From an uncultured Frankiales bacterium (GTDB taxonomy: Bacteria > Actinomycetota > Actinomycetes > Mycobacteriales > SCTD01): DNA of 19,374 nt. Within the stretch, counting starts at the first letter, position 1, and every line of letters begins with the position of its first letter. The stretch spans positions 1-19,374 of the forward strand of contig CAMLIA010000064.1 in assembly GCA_946479905.1 (NCBI GenBank). The letters run 5' to 3'. The notes beneath the pieces were generated by a model that worked only from the letters and a program-made list of their open reading frames with translations, searched no databases and was not told the origin of the DNA. Below are positions 8,068 to 14,965 of the stretch, piece by piece. Made by a program: the position numbers and the translations under genes.

Positions 8068-8577
8068 TCAGACGTAGCAGGCCGATGAGCTGTAGCCACC
8101 GCCGTAGACGTAGTACGGGGTCTGCTGGGTGTAGCTCGCGGCCCACTCGCTGCCGGAGATCCAGCCGGCCGTGGTGTACCACCAGTAGGTGACCTTGATG
8201 GCGTAGCGGCCCGCGGGCAGCGCCGGGCTGGTGTACCAGGTGTAGCCGAGGCCGCTGCTGGACAGCTGGTCGTGCCAGCCGGAGCGGGCCGGGTAGCTCT
8301 TGCCCGTGGTGTAGGAGTAGATGTACAGGTCGGTCCACATGCCCTGGCCGACCCGGCCGGACTGCTGCTGCTGGGTGATCTGCACGTTGATGGTGTGCGA
8401 GATCTGGCTGCACTGGGCGGTGACGGTGCCGAGCCCGCCGTTGTAGGCGGACACCGAGGCGTGGGCCGGCGCGGCCACGCCGACCAGGCCGGCGACGGTG
8501 GCGACCAGGGCCGCGCGGCGGAGGCGACGCCGGCGAGTGGCGGGTGCGGCTGCGGTGCTGTCGTGAGTGGTGGACAT
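8068..8577 (-). CDS. Small exported protein of unknown function
   Basis: A 169-residue protein I do not recognise. The ATG at 8577 is preceded by GAGGAG (8584-8589, minus strand) at 6 bases, which decides the start. Residues 1-40 form a signal peptide: a strongly basic RRRRLRR stretch at 15-21, a hydrophobic core at 22-37 and a likely AHA cleavage site after residue 40. The arginine run is compatible with, but does not prove, Tat export. The mature part of about 129 residues is rich in Tyr, Trp, Ser, Thr and Gly, looks beta-rich, and has only two cysteines (56 and 167) that could form one disulfide tying its ends. There is no catalytic motif. It is divergent from the first binding lipoprotein and may share a control region with it. 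Confidence 0.8.
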   Translation of the reverse strand: MSTTHDSTAAAPATRRRRLRRAALVATVAGLVGVAAPAHASVSAYNGGLGTVTAQCSQISHTINVQITQQQQSGRVGQGMWTDLYIYSYTTGKSYPARSGWHDQLSSSGLGYTWYTSPALPAGRYAIKVTYWWYTTAGWISGSEWAASYTQQTPYYVYGGGYSSSACYV

Positions 8578-8761
8578 CGGTGGCTCCTCGAGTGGTTGGT
8601 GGGTGGTGCGCACGCAACGTCGCGGAGCTGGCTTCAGGCGTGCCTAAGCCGCGCCAAACGCGGTCCCTCGGCTGGGCGAACCTGCCTGACGGGGCAGGAC
8701 TCGGGCTGGCGATCTCGAAGGCTCCTTGCGAGGCTCACAGGGAGCCCATCGGAGGTCCTCG
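8578..8761. promoter_or_regulatory. Divergent intergenic region with several stem-loops and an operator-like repeat
   Basis: This 184-base gap separates the exported protein (-) from the first binding lipoprotein (+). It holds an imperfect palindrome TCAGGCGTGCCTAA at 8634-8647 and three possible stem-loops in the lipoprotein's direction: CCGCG/CGCGG at 8649-8663, CCTGCC/GGCAGG at 8681-8698, and GGCTCC/GGAGCC at 8720-8746. The last ends five bases before the GGAGGT ribosome site at 8751-8756. Clear -35/-10 hexamers are not evident. It may form a structured leader; I cannot match it to a known riboswitch class. Confidence 0.35.
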
Positions 8762-10342
8762 ATGTCCCGTCACCGTCAGGTGGCCATGTACGTGATCCTC
8801 GCTCTCGTGCTGGTCACGGGGTGTGGCTCGACCGTGCACGATGCCGGAACCGGCGGCACGGGCACCGGGTCCGGCACGGTCGGCGGTGGCTCGGAAGGTC
8901 TCGGCGGCAGCGGCACCTCAGGCGGGGCGCAGCTCCCCGGTGGATCGTCGACGGGGTCTCTCACGGGTGGCTCCGGGACCACGGGCAGCGCAACCGGGTC
9001 CGGCAGCGGCGGCAGCAGTGCGACGGGTGCGACGCCCGGCGGCACGTCCGGGGGAGTCGCGGGCCCGGCAGGCTTCGCTCCCGGGGTGACGGCGAAGGAG
9101 ATCTACGTCGGCTTCATCGTCGACCGCAGCGCCGGTGCGGTGAACGAGGCAGCCGGTATCGGGGCGATCTCGAGCGGCGACGCGAAGGCCAACACCAACG
9201 CGGTGATCAAGGACATCAACGCGCACGGCGGCATCGGCGGCCGCAAGCTGGTGCCGGTCTGGGCGCCCTTCGACTCGACGTCCACGCAGACCCTCGACCA
9301 GCAGTACGCCGCGGTCTGCCAGCAGTTCACCAAGGACAAGCCGCGGGTGTTCGCCGTCCTGGACGCCCCCTACGCGTCGTACCGGCAGTGCCTCGCGCAA
9401 GCGAACGTCATGATGCTCAGCGACAGCCTGCCCACGGTGGGGGCGGCCGAGTTCCGCCGCTACCCGATGTTCATCGAGCAGGGCTACCCCAACCTGGACC
9501 GGCTGGCCGCGTACTTCGTCACCCCCCTGCTCGAGCAGAAGTACTTCACGCCGTGGGACGACGTGAACGGCCGCCCGGCCACCACCGGCAAGGCGAAGGT
9601 CGGCATCCTGACCTACGACGACGAGCCGTTCACCCACGCCGTCGACACCTACCTCGTCCCGGCCCTGAAGCGGCTGGGGTACACCCCGCAGGTCGCCAAG
9701 ATCGCGCAGGTCACCACCGCCTCCGACTACGGCGCCCAGGGCGCGGCGGTGAAGTCGGCGCAGCTGTCCTTCGCCGCGAACGGCGTCACCCACGTCATCT
9801 CCTTCGAGGGCAACGGCGGCCTCAGCACGCTGTTCCTGCCCACCGCCAGGTCGCAGCACTACTACCCCCGCTACGGCGTCAGCACGGCCTCGGCCACGGA
9901 GGCGCTGAACGAGGCCGGCATCGTGGAGAGCAAGCAGCTCAACGGCACCGTCGGCTTCGGCTGGGAGCCGGCGGTGGACCTGCCGACCGCCATGAACCCG
10001 CAGAACGGGCCCTACTCCAACGCCAACCGCCGGTACTGCCTCAAGGTCATGAAGGACAACGGCATCACCTTCGACAGCGGCAACGCCGAGGCCATCGCGC
10101 TGAGCATCTGCTCGGGGCTGTACCTGCTGAAGCTCGCGGGCGACAAGACGCCTGCGCAGCTCACCGTCGGCGCGCTGCTCCGGGTCATCGACTCCCTGGG
10201 CGCCAGCTACCAGAAGGCGGGGACCCTCGGCGAGGAGTTCCGACCGGGTCGGCACGACCCGGCGAACAGGGCCTACCACTGGCGGTACTTCGCCGACTGC
10301 AACTGCCTGCACTACGAAGGCCGACTGCAGACCATCCCGTGA
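8762..10342 (+). CDS. Binding lipoprotein 1, type-1 periplasmic-binding-protein fold, orphan
   Basis: A 526-residue surface lipoprotein. GGAGGT at 8751-8756 sits 5 bases before ATG 8762. The signal peptide ends in the lipobox LVTGC (lipidated Cys21). Residues about 28-104 are a Gly/Ser/Thr-rich flexible linker. From about residue 107 a Leu/Ile/Val-binding type domain runs to the end, starting GVTAKEIYVG with AHGGIGGRKL at 154-163, the usual opening of branched-chain amino-acid binding proteins. Cysteines 186/210, 426/450 and 513/515 are shared with the three paralogs in the window, as is SQHYYPRY at 364-371. No permease or ATPase gene is near, so ligand delivery or sensing is open. It converges with lipoprotein 2, leaving 16 bases. 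Confidence 0.85.
   Translation: MSRHRQVAMYVILALVLVTGCGSTVHDAGTGGTGTGSGTVGGGSEGLGGSGTSGGAQLPGGSSTGSLTGGSGTTGSATGSGSGGSSATGATPGGTSGGVAGPAGFAPGVTAKEIYVGFIVDRSAGAVNEAAGIGAISSGDAKANTNAVIKDINAHGGIGGRKLVPVWAPFDSTSTQTLDQQYAAVCQQFTKDKPRVFAVLDAPYASYRQCLAQANVMMLSDSLPTVGAAEFRRYPMFIEQGYPNLDRLAAYFVTPLLEQKYFTPWDDVNGRPATTGKAKVGILTYDDEPFTHAVDTYLVPALKRLGYTPQVAKIAQVTTASDYGAQGAAVKSAQLSFAANGVTHVISFEGNGGLSTLFLPTARSQHYYPRYGVSTASATEALNEAGIVESKQLNGTVGFGWEPAVDLPTAMNPQNGPYSNANRRYCLKVMKDNGITFDSGNAEAIALSICSGLYLLKLAGDKTPAQLTVGALLRVIDSLGASYQKAGTLGEEFRPGRHDPANRAYHWRYFADCNCLHYEGRLQTIP
8843..9073 (+). repeat. Low-complexity Gly/Ser/Thr linker coding segment
   Basis: This codes about residues 28-104 of lipoprotein 1, composed almost wholly of Gly, Ser, Thr, Ala and Val in short GGSGT-like units. 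It is not a strict tandem repeat at the DNA level. Such linkers can carry a domain away from the membrane through the thick actinobacterial cell wall and are prone to length variation. Confidence 0.7.
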
Positions 10343-10358
10343 TCGAAGGCTCAGCCCG

Positions 10359-11870
10359 TCAGTCGGGGTCGTACGGCGCGCCCTGGTACTTCAGGCACTT
10401 GCACGAGTCGAAGTACTCCTCGGTGCGCACGATCCCTGCACCGTCGCGGCGTCCCGGCACGAACTTGCTGCCGTACACGAACGAGGTGGGGAACGACGTC
10501 CCCAGGCCCGCGACGGCCGAGATGAACGAGTCGGTGTCGAGCACCGACAAGCTGTTCACCACGCGCTGCAGGAAGAAGACCTGGTCGCAGTAGAGGGCGG
10601 CGAACGCCTGGTCGACGGCGTTGCCCTTCGGGGGGTAGCCGGCATCTGCCTGGATCTTGAAGCAGCGCTCCCGCGCCTTGTTGAGGTGCCAGCCCGCGTC
10701 GTACGAGGCGTCGGTGTCGCTCGAGTCGACGGCCAGGGCGTGGTCCATCTGGTCGGACGGCATGATCGGGCTGCCGGGCGCGTTGTGCGAGTTCTGCCCG
10801 TAGCGCGGGTACCACCGCTGGGACTTGGCCTGGTTCATCCAGACCAGCGTCTGGCAGCCGTCGGCGCAGAAGCCGGCGGGGCCGTCCTGGATGATCACGT
10901 GGTCGATGCCCTCGGACCGGAACTTCGTCACGTAGTTGGCGGCGGCGGCCGCCATGTCGGGCAGGGCGCCGGGGGACTGGGGTGGCGACAGGTAGGCGAT
11001 GTCGACCGGCTTCACGTGGATCGCCGCCAACGCCGGCAGGTAGCCGTGCGAGATGGCGTACTTGTAGTCCGGGTGATCCCACGTGACGAGCCCGAGCTTG
11101 CCGGTGAAGTACCCCGCGCGGCCCAGCCCCTTGGTCGTGACGGACGCGAGCCTGTCCAGCCGCATCGTGTCGGGGTCGACGAGGTGCGGGAAGCGCTGGT
11201 ACGTCGTCGCGGTGGCGCTCCCGGCCCCCAGCGCGATCGCGTGGGCCTTCTCGGCGCACGCGTCACGCTGATCGGAGCCGCCGGCCAGGGCGAACACCTT
11301 GTGGTCCTGGGTCCAGGTGGCGCAGGCCTGCCCGTCGGCGGTCTGCGCGTCCGCGCCCTTGGAGTCGAAGAAGACGGCCTCGAGCTGGCGACCCGCGAAA
11401 CCGCCATGGGCGTTCGCGTAGCGGATCACGGTGTTGACCACGTCGCGGATGTCGTACGTCGAGGCGGCCCCTGCGGCGCCCAGCGCGATCGCCGTCGCGG
11501 AGCGCTGGGAGTTGTACCCGACGCCCAGGTAGATCTTCGTGTCGGTGATGCCCGGACCTCGGGCCGGGACGAGCCCGCTGCCCGGCGCGTGACCGGGCGG
11601 CAGGCTGGCGGCGGACCCGACCTGCAGCGGCCGGCCCGACGAGAGCGCACGCGGCTGGCCGAGCGGGGCGCCCCCCGGGGCGGTCGTGGTCTCGCTGTCA
11701 CCGGAGGCAGGCGCGGACGCCGTCACGGGTCCGGCAGCGAGGTCGGTGCCGGACGCGCCGCCCTGCACCGCCTGGCCGTGCACCCCGACGGTGCTCCCGC
11801 ACGCGGTCACCAGGCCCGCGACGCACAGGCCGAGCACGGTGCGCCGCGGCGTTCCGATATACGAGCCCAC
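10359..11870 (-). CDS. Binding lipoprotein 2, type-1 periplasmic-binding-protein fold
   Basis: A 503-residue lipoprotein from GTG 11870. The signal peptide ends in the lipobox LVTAC (Cys24). A Pro/Ala/Ser/Gly linker follows to about residue 105, less repetitive than in lipoproteins 1 and 3. The binding domain starts GITDTKIYLG at about 107, with AHGGFAGRQL at 153-162 and SQRWYPRY at 350-357. The six shared cysteines are 183/205, 403/428 and 490/492; an extra pair, 335 and 339, is unique to this copy. The start is chosen because a near-consensus promoter places its transcription start on this GTG, meaning a leaderless message. An in-frame ATG at 11906 would add 12 residues but overlaps the -35 and has no ribosome site. 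It is divergent from the tetR gene, which probably controls it. Confidence 0.85.
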   Translation of the reverse strand: MGSYIGTPRRTVLGLCVAGLVTACGSTVGVHGQAVQGGASGTDLAAGPVTASAPASGDSETTTAPGGAPLGQPRALSSGRPLQVGSAASLPPGHAPGSGLVPARGPGITDTKIYLGVGYNSQRSATAIALGAAGAASTYDIRDVVNTVIRYANAHGGFAGRQLEAVFFDSKGADAQTADGQACATWTQDHKVFALAGGSDQRDACAEKAHAIALGAGSATATTYQRFPHLVDPDTMRLDRLASVTTKGLGRAGYFTGKLGLVTWDHPDYKYAISHGYLPALAAIHVKPVDIAYLSPPQSPGALPDMAAAAANYVTKFRSEGIDHVIIQDGPAGFCADGCQTLVWMNQAKSQRWYPRYGQNSHNAPGSPIMPSDQMDHALAVDSSDTDASYDAGWHLNKARERCFKIQADAGYPPKGNAVDQAFAALYCDQVFFLQRVVNSLSVLDTDSFISAVAGLGTSFPTSFVYGSKFVPGRRDGAGIVRTEEYFDSCKCLKYQGAPYDPD

Positions 11871-11892
11871 GCTACGGTTATACGCTAAGCGT
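11869..11892. promoter_or_regulatory. Candidate TetR operator overlapping the lipoprotein 2 promoter
   Basis: ACGCTAAGCGT at 11882-11892 is a perfect palindrome (5+1+5) lying in the spacer and touching the -10 of the lipoprotein 2 promoter. The half-element ACGCTA recurs as a direct repeat at 11869-11874 over the start codon. A TetR-family gene begins 60 bases away in the opposite direction, the usual arrangement for such a repressor. Binding here would block the promoter. The palindrome is short for a TetR site, so the true operator may be longer and imperfect. Confidence 0.4.
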
Positions 11893-11905
11893 CGAGGGCT
11901 GTCCA
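11870..11905 (-). promoter_or_regulatory. Near-consensus sigma70-type leaderless promoter of lipoprotein 2
   Basis: On the minus strand TGGACA (11905-11900) and TATAAC (11882-11877) are separated by exactly 17 bases, each one mismatch from consensus. The -10 ends so that position +1 is base 11870, the G of the GTG start codon. No leader or ribosome site is left, so the message should be leaderless, as is frequent in actinobacteria. The call is a direct reading of the sequence; activity is inferred. Confidence 0.65.
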
Positions 11906-11916
11906 TGGCGATGCTC

Positions 11917-11952
11917 TTGCGGCTTTTCCTAACGCGTGATGAAATAGCCGTC
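11917..11952 (+). promoter_or_regulatory. Possible tetR operon promoter (weak)
   Basis: TTGCGG at 11917-11922 and TGAAAT at 11940-11945 are 17 bases apart, matching consensus at 3 and 4 of 6 positions. The predicted +1 falls at 11952-11953, on the tetR ATG, and no Shine-Dalgarno is seen before that ATG. This again fits a leaderless message but is much weaker than the divergent promoter. Confidence 0.3.
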
Positions 11953-12594
11953 ATGAGCACCCCAGCGCGCCGTGGCCGTCCACCGAAGCTCTCCCAGGGG
12001 CAGGTCGTCGAGGCCGCCCGCGATCTCGTGCTGGCGGAGGGGTACGACGCCGTGACCACCCGGCGCCTCGCGGCCGAGCTCGGGGTGTCGTCGTTCGCGG
12101 TGCACTCCCACATGGGCAGCAAGGACGAGCTCTTCGACGACGTCGTCATGGCGCTGCTGGACGACCGCCGCACGCCGGTGCGCAACGCTCGGTCGTGGCA
12201 GCAGGCCCTGCACCGGTACGCCGAGGCCATGTGGGAGCTGCTCCTCGAGCACCCCACGGTCGTCGAGGTGCTCCAGCGCAACGTCATCTCCTCGAAGTCG
12301 GTCCTCGTCGACCTCGAACGGATCGCGCTGCTGGCGGAGCGCGACGGCCTCAGCCCGTCCGAGCTCGCCGACGTCTACGAGACGGTGTGGACGTTCGTGC
12401 TGGGCTACGCGGCGACCGTGCACGCTCGCGCCGAGGTGGACGAGCGCGCGCTCCGCCACGCCCGCGCCGAGGCCATCGCGGACGACCTGCCGCACGCCTC
12501 CGACCTGGCGAGGGCCCTGGCCGGCTCAGAGCGCGTCCAGGCCTTCCCGCGTCGCCTCACCGCCCTCATCGACGCCCTGGCCGCAGCCCGATGA
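11953..12594 (+). CDS. TetR-family transcriptional regulator
   Basis: A 213-residue regulator of typical TetR length. The N-terminal DNA-binding domain is clear: RRGRPPKLS at 6-14, then a helix-turn-helix within residues about 15-60, with TTRRLAAELGVSSFAVHSHMGSKDEL matching the TetR recognition-helix pattern (the usual LYxHxxxK appears as VHSHMGSK). The C-terminal two-thirds is helical and holds the ligand-binding and dimer region; the ligand is unknown. ATG 11953 is chosen because homology begins right after it; an open frame continues upstream without homology. It is first in a run of five overlapping genes: its TGA at 12592-12594 overlaps the ATG of lipoprotein 3. It is divergent from lipoprotein 2, so it likely represses both directions. 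Confidence 0.93.
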   Translation: MSTPARRGRPPKLSQGQVVEAARDLVLAEGYDAVTTRRLAAELGVSSFAVHSHMGSKDELFDDVVMALLDDRRTPVRNARSWQQALHRYAEAMWELLLEHPTVVEVLQRNVISSKSVLVDLERIALLAERDGLSPSELADVYETVWTFVLGYAATVHARAEVDERALRHARAEAIADDLPHASDLARALAGSERVQAFPRRLTALIDALAAAR

Positions 12595-14117
12595 GGCCCG
12601 CGACGCACCGGCTGGCAGCGGGCGCGCTCCTCAGCCTGGCCTTGGCGGCCTGCGGCACCACTGTTCCCCTGTCCCAGCAGGCCGCCGGAACGCCGTCCAC
12701 GTCGACGACGGGTGGGGACCAGGGGCTGACGCCGGTGAGCACCGGCGGCTCGACGGGCGGGTCGTCGCCGACCGGTGGGGCGGCGTCCGGAGGTGCCAGC
12801 ACAGGCACCACCGGGAGCGCGCCGAGCGGCAGCGCAGGAGACGTCGGGCCCGGTGCCACGGGCACCGCCGGTGGGACGACGGCAGGGGGGATCATCGCGC
12901 GGGGCGTCACCGCCAAGACGATCACGATCGGCGCCGCGATCGCCACCAACACCGGAGACGTCGCCAGCGCGATGGGCATCTCCGGCGCGGGCAGCGTGTC
13001 GGAGCAGGCGGTGTGGAACGCGCTCATCAGCGACGTGAACAAGTCCGGTGGGATCCTCGGCCGCAAGCTCGTCCTCTACGTGCACAACGTGGACCTGGCG
13101 AAGCTCGTCGCGAACCCGGCGCAGACCTACGCCGAGGTCTGCGGGGACTTCCGCGACGACCACAAGGTCTTCGCCGCGATGATCAGCATCAACCCCCCGG
13201 AGCTTCGCGAGTGCATGGCGAAGATGGGGGCGCCGCTGGTCGTCTACGACTCGACAGTCGGCTCCATCGCACCGGCGGCGGCGTTCCGCGAGCACGGAGG
13301 GAGCTACCTCTACATCCCGAACGGGATCACCACGGAGCGGCTCGCTCAGCTGTTCGTGAAGAGCCTGATGGCGCGCTCCTTCACCCAGAAGTGGGACACC
13401 GCCAACGGCGGACCGGGTGTCGCCCCGGTCAAGCTCGGCCTCATCCACGCAGACACCCCCGACGAGAACATCAAGTACGCCGCCTACGCACGGGAGCTGG
13501 CCAAGTACGGGCTGAAGTTCTCCGAGACCGTCACCTACGCCGGCGACGCCCAGACCGCGCTGGCTGCCACGCAGTCGGCCGTGCTGAAGTTCAGCTCCGG
13601 CGGCATCACCCACGTGTTCGGCGCCTCGGCGTTCTTCCTCAGGGACGCCGAGTCGCAGCACTACCGGCCGCGGTACGCGTACCTGCCGGGTCTCGGTGCC
13701 TTCGGTGCCGCGAACTCCCCGGCCGTGCAGCTGAAGGGTGCCCTGACGGTCGGCTGGGCGCCGACGGTCGACGTCAACGCGTCGGAGGACCCCGGGGACA
13801 CCCCGGGAGCCTCGCACTGCCGCGCCGTGCTGCGTGCCGCCGGCCTGACGTCCTCGAACCGCCAGGACCAGAAGCTGATGTACGCCGTGTGCGACGCCGT
13901 CTACTCCTTCCGCGCCGCTCTGACGGCGGGCCAGGCGCCCACCGTGGCCGGTCTGCGCCGCGGCTACGAGGCACTGGGCACGTCGTTCAGGACGGCGGAG
14001 ACCCTCACCAGCTTCCTCGGTCCGAACCACCACTTCGGCGTGGACGCGGTGCGGGACGTGGCCTACGACTCCGCCTGCAGCTGCCTGAAGTACACCAGCC
14101 GCACCAATCGCACATGA
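12591..14117 (+). CDS. Binding lipoprotein 3, type-1 periplasmic-binding-protein fold
   Basis: A 508-residue lipoprotein. ATG 12591 overlaps the tetR stop (ATGA) and opens a proper signal peptide with lipobox ALAAC (Cys21). Residues about 35-100 are a Gly/Ser/Thr linker. The binding domain starts GVTAKTITIG at about 105, with KSGGILGRKL at 151-160 and SQHYRPRY at 355-362. Shared cysteines are 184/208, 410/434 and 496/498. GVTAK and GGIxGRKL make it closest in these segments to lipoprotein 1. No ribosome site stands out before the start, so translation is probably coupled to tetR. It overlaps the next gene by four bases, so a hydrolase is made from the same message. Confidence 0.87.
   Translation: MRPATHRLAAGALLSLALAACGTTVPLSQQAAGTPSTSTTGGDQGLTPVSTGGSTGGSSPTGGAASGGASTGTTGSAPSGSAGDVGPGATGTAGGTTAGGIIARGVTAKTITIGAAIATNTGDVASAMGISGAGSVSEQAVWNALISDVNKSGGILGRKLVLYVHNVDLAKLVANPAQTYAEVCGDFRDDHKVFAAMISINPPELRECMAKMGAPLVVYDSTVGSIAPAAAFREHGGSYLYIPNGITTERLAQLFVKSLMARSFTQKWDTANGGPGVAPVKLGLIHADTPDENIKYAAYARELAKYGLKFSETVTYAGDAQTALAATQSAVLKFSSGGITHVFGASAFFLRDAESQHYRPRYAYLPGLGAFGAANSPAVQLKGALTVGWAPTVDVNASEDPGDTPGASHCRAVLRAAGLTSSNRQDQKLMYAVCDAVYSFRAALTAGQAPTVAGLRRGYEALGTSFRTAETLTSFLGPNHHFGVDAVRDVAYDSACSCLKYTSRTNRT
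12690..12890 (+). repeat. Low-complexity Gly/Ser/Thr linker coding segment
   Basis: This codes about residues 34-100 of lipoprotein 3, with repeated STGGS, GTTG and SGGA-like units. It parallels the linker of lipoprotein 1 in composition and position but is not obviously identical in order. Lipoproteins 2 and 4 have less repetitive, Pro-containing linkers at the same place. Confidence 0.65.
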
Positions 14118-14965
14118 CGTTCACGACGAGGTACGTCGACAGCGCGGGCGTGCGACTGGCCTGCCGGGACTACGGCGGTGACGGCCCCGCCCTGGTCCTC
14201 ATGCACGGTGCCGGGATGGAGCAGGGCTCGCTGGAGCCGCTTGTCGAGCGTCTGCGCGGCTTCCGTGTCGTCACCTTCGACTTCCGCGGGCACGGCGGCA
14301 GTGACCTCCTGCCGTGGACGCTGGCGTCGGCCGTGCAGGACGTCGACGCCGTCGCCGAGGCGCACGGGCTCGGCGTCCCCGCCGTGGGCGGGCACTCGCT
14401 CGGCGGCATGGTCGCGCTTGCCTTCGGCGTGCAGCACCCGACCTGCCCAGGGGTCGTCAACATCGACGGCCATGGCCGTGGGCGACCTGACCAGTACGTC
14501 GGGTACGACGAGTCCCAGGTTCGAGCCGGCTGGGACCGGCAGAACCAACGCATCGAGCGCTTGACCAGCGGGGCGCCGGCAGCGGTCCTGAGGCTGCTGC
14601 TGCTCGTGCTCAGGAAGCGCGCGATCTCGGGGGAGGCCACCCGGGCGATCCTCCGCGAGGTCGACGCGATCGACCTGTTCTCGTTGTACGGCAGGCTCAC
14701 CGGTCCGCTGCTCGTCTTCAACGCGATCGCCACCGAGACCGGTCGGCTGAGGAAGCGGTGGGCGGGCGAGGGACTGGAGCTCGCAGCCGCCTACCGCAAG
14801 GGACTCGTCCGCGACCTGGCAGCGCTGGCCGCCGACCGGCCGCAGACGCAGGTCGTCACCCTCGACGCCCCGCACATGCTCATCAGGACGCACACCGACG
14901 AGGTCGCGCGGCACATCGCCGCGTTCCTGCAGCCTCGTACCGCCTCGACAGGCACGCCCTCGTGA
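14114..14965 (+). CDS. Alpha/beta hydrolase, operon gene
   Basis: A 283-residue alpha/beta-hydrolase-fold enzyme. The oxyanion segment is MHGAGMEQGS at residues 30-39, FDFRGHGGSD runs at 55-64, the nucleophile elbow GHSLGG is at 93-98 (Ser95), and the late catalytic His is probably His254 in DAPHMLI. The acid residue is likely an Asp/Glu around residues 195-230 but is not obvious. No signal peptide, so cytoplasmic. The substrate class (ester, lactone, amide, C-C bond) cannot be read. ATG 14114 overlaps the stop of lipoprotein 3, and its own TGA overlaps the GTG of the next gene. No ribosome site is seen, so translational coupling is expected. Confidence 0.9.
   Translation: MTFTTRYVDSAGVRLACRDYGGDGPALVLMHGAGMEQGSLEPLVERLRGFRVVTFDFRGHGGSDLLPWTLASAVQDVDAVAEAHGLGVPAVGGHSLGGMVALAFGVQHPTCPGVVNIDGHGRGRPDQYVGYDESQVRAGWDRQNQRIERLTSGAPAAVLRLLLLVLRKRAISGEATRAILREVDAIDLFSLYGRLTGPLLVFNAIATETGRLRKRWAGEGLELAAAYRKGLVRDLAALAADRPQTQVVTLDAPHMLIRTHTDEVARHIAAFLQPRTASTGTPS

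Noticed and set aside
8833..9070. Tandem repeat or CRISPR-like array in the Gly/Ser linker region
   Set aside because: No constant repeat unit or spacing; the pattern is explained by low-complexity protein coding.
10321..10366. CCGACTG/CAGTCGG as a terminator between lipoproteins 1 and 2
   Set aside because: A 7-bp stem with a 32-base loop, both arms inside coding sequence; too weak to call.
8272..10593. 773-codon open frame overlapping the intergenic region and lipoprotein 1 in another frame
   Set aside because: Arg/Ala/Gly-rich with no motif, no ribosome site, and it crosses the exported-protein gene and lipoprotein 1, both better supported.
11906..11906. Upstream ATG as start of lipoprotein 2
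   Set aside because: It lies next to the -35 hexamer, has no ribosome site, and would put 12 extra polar residues before an otherwise standard lipoprotein signal.
12405..14033. Long open frame antisense to lipoprotein 3
   Set aside because: Shadow frame; composition is typical of the reverse complement of GC-rich coding DNA and no family is recognisable.
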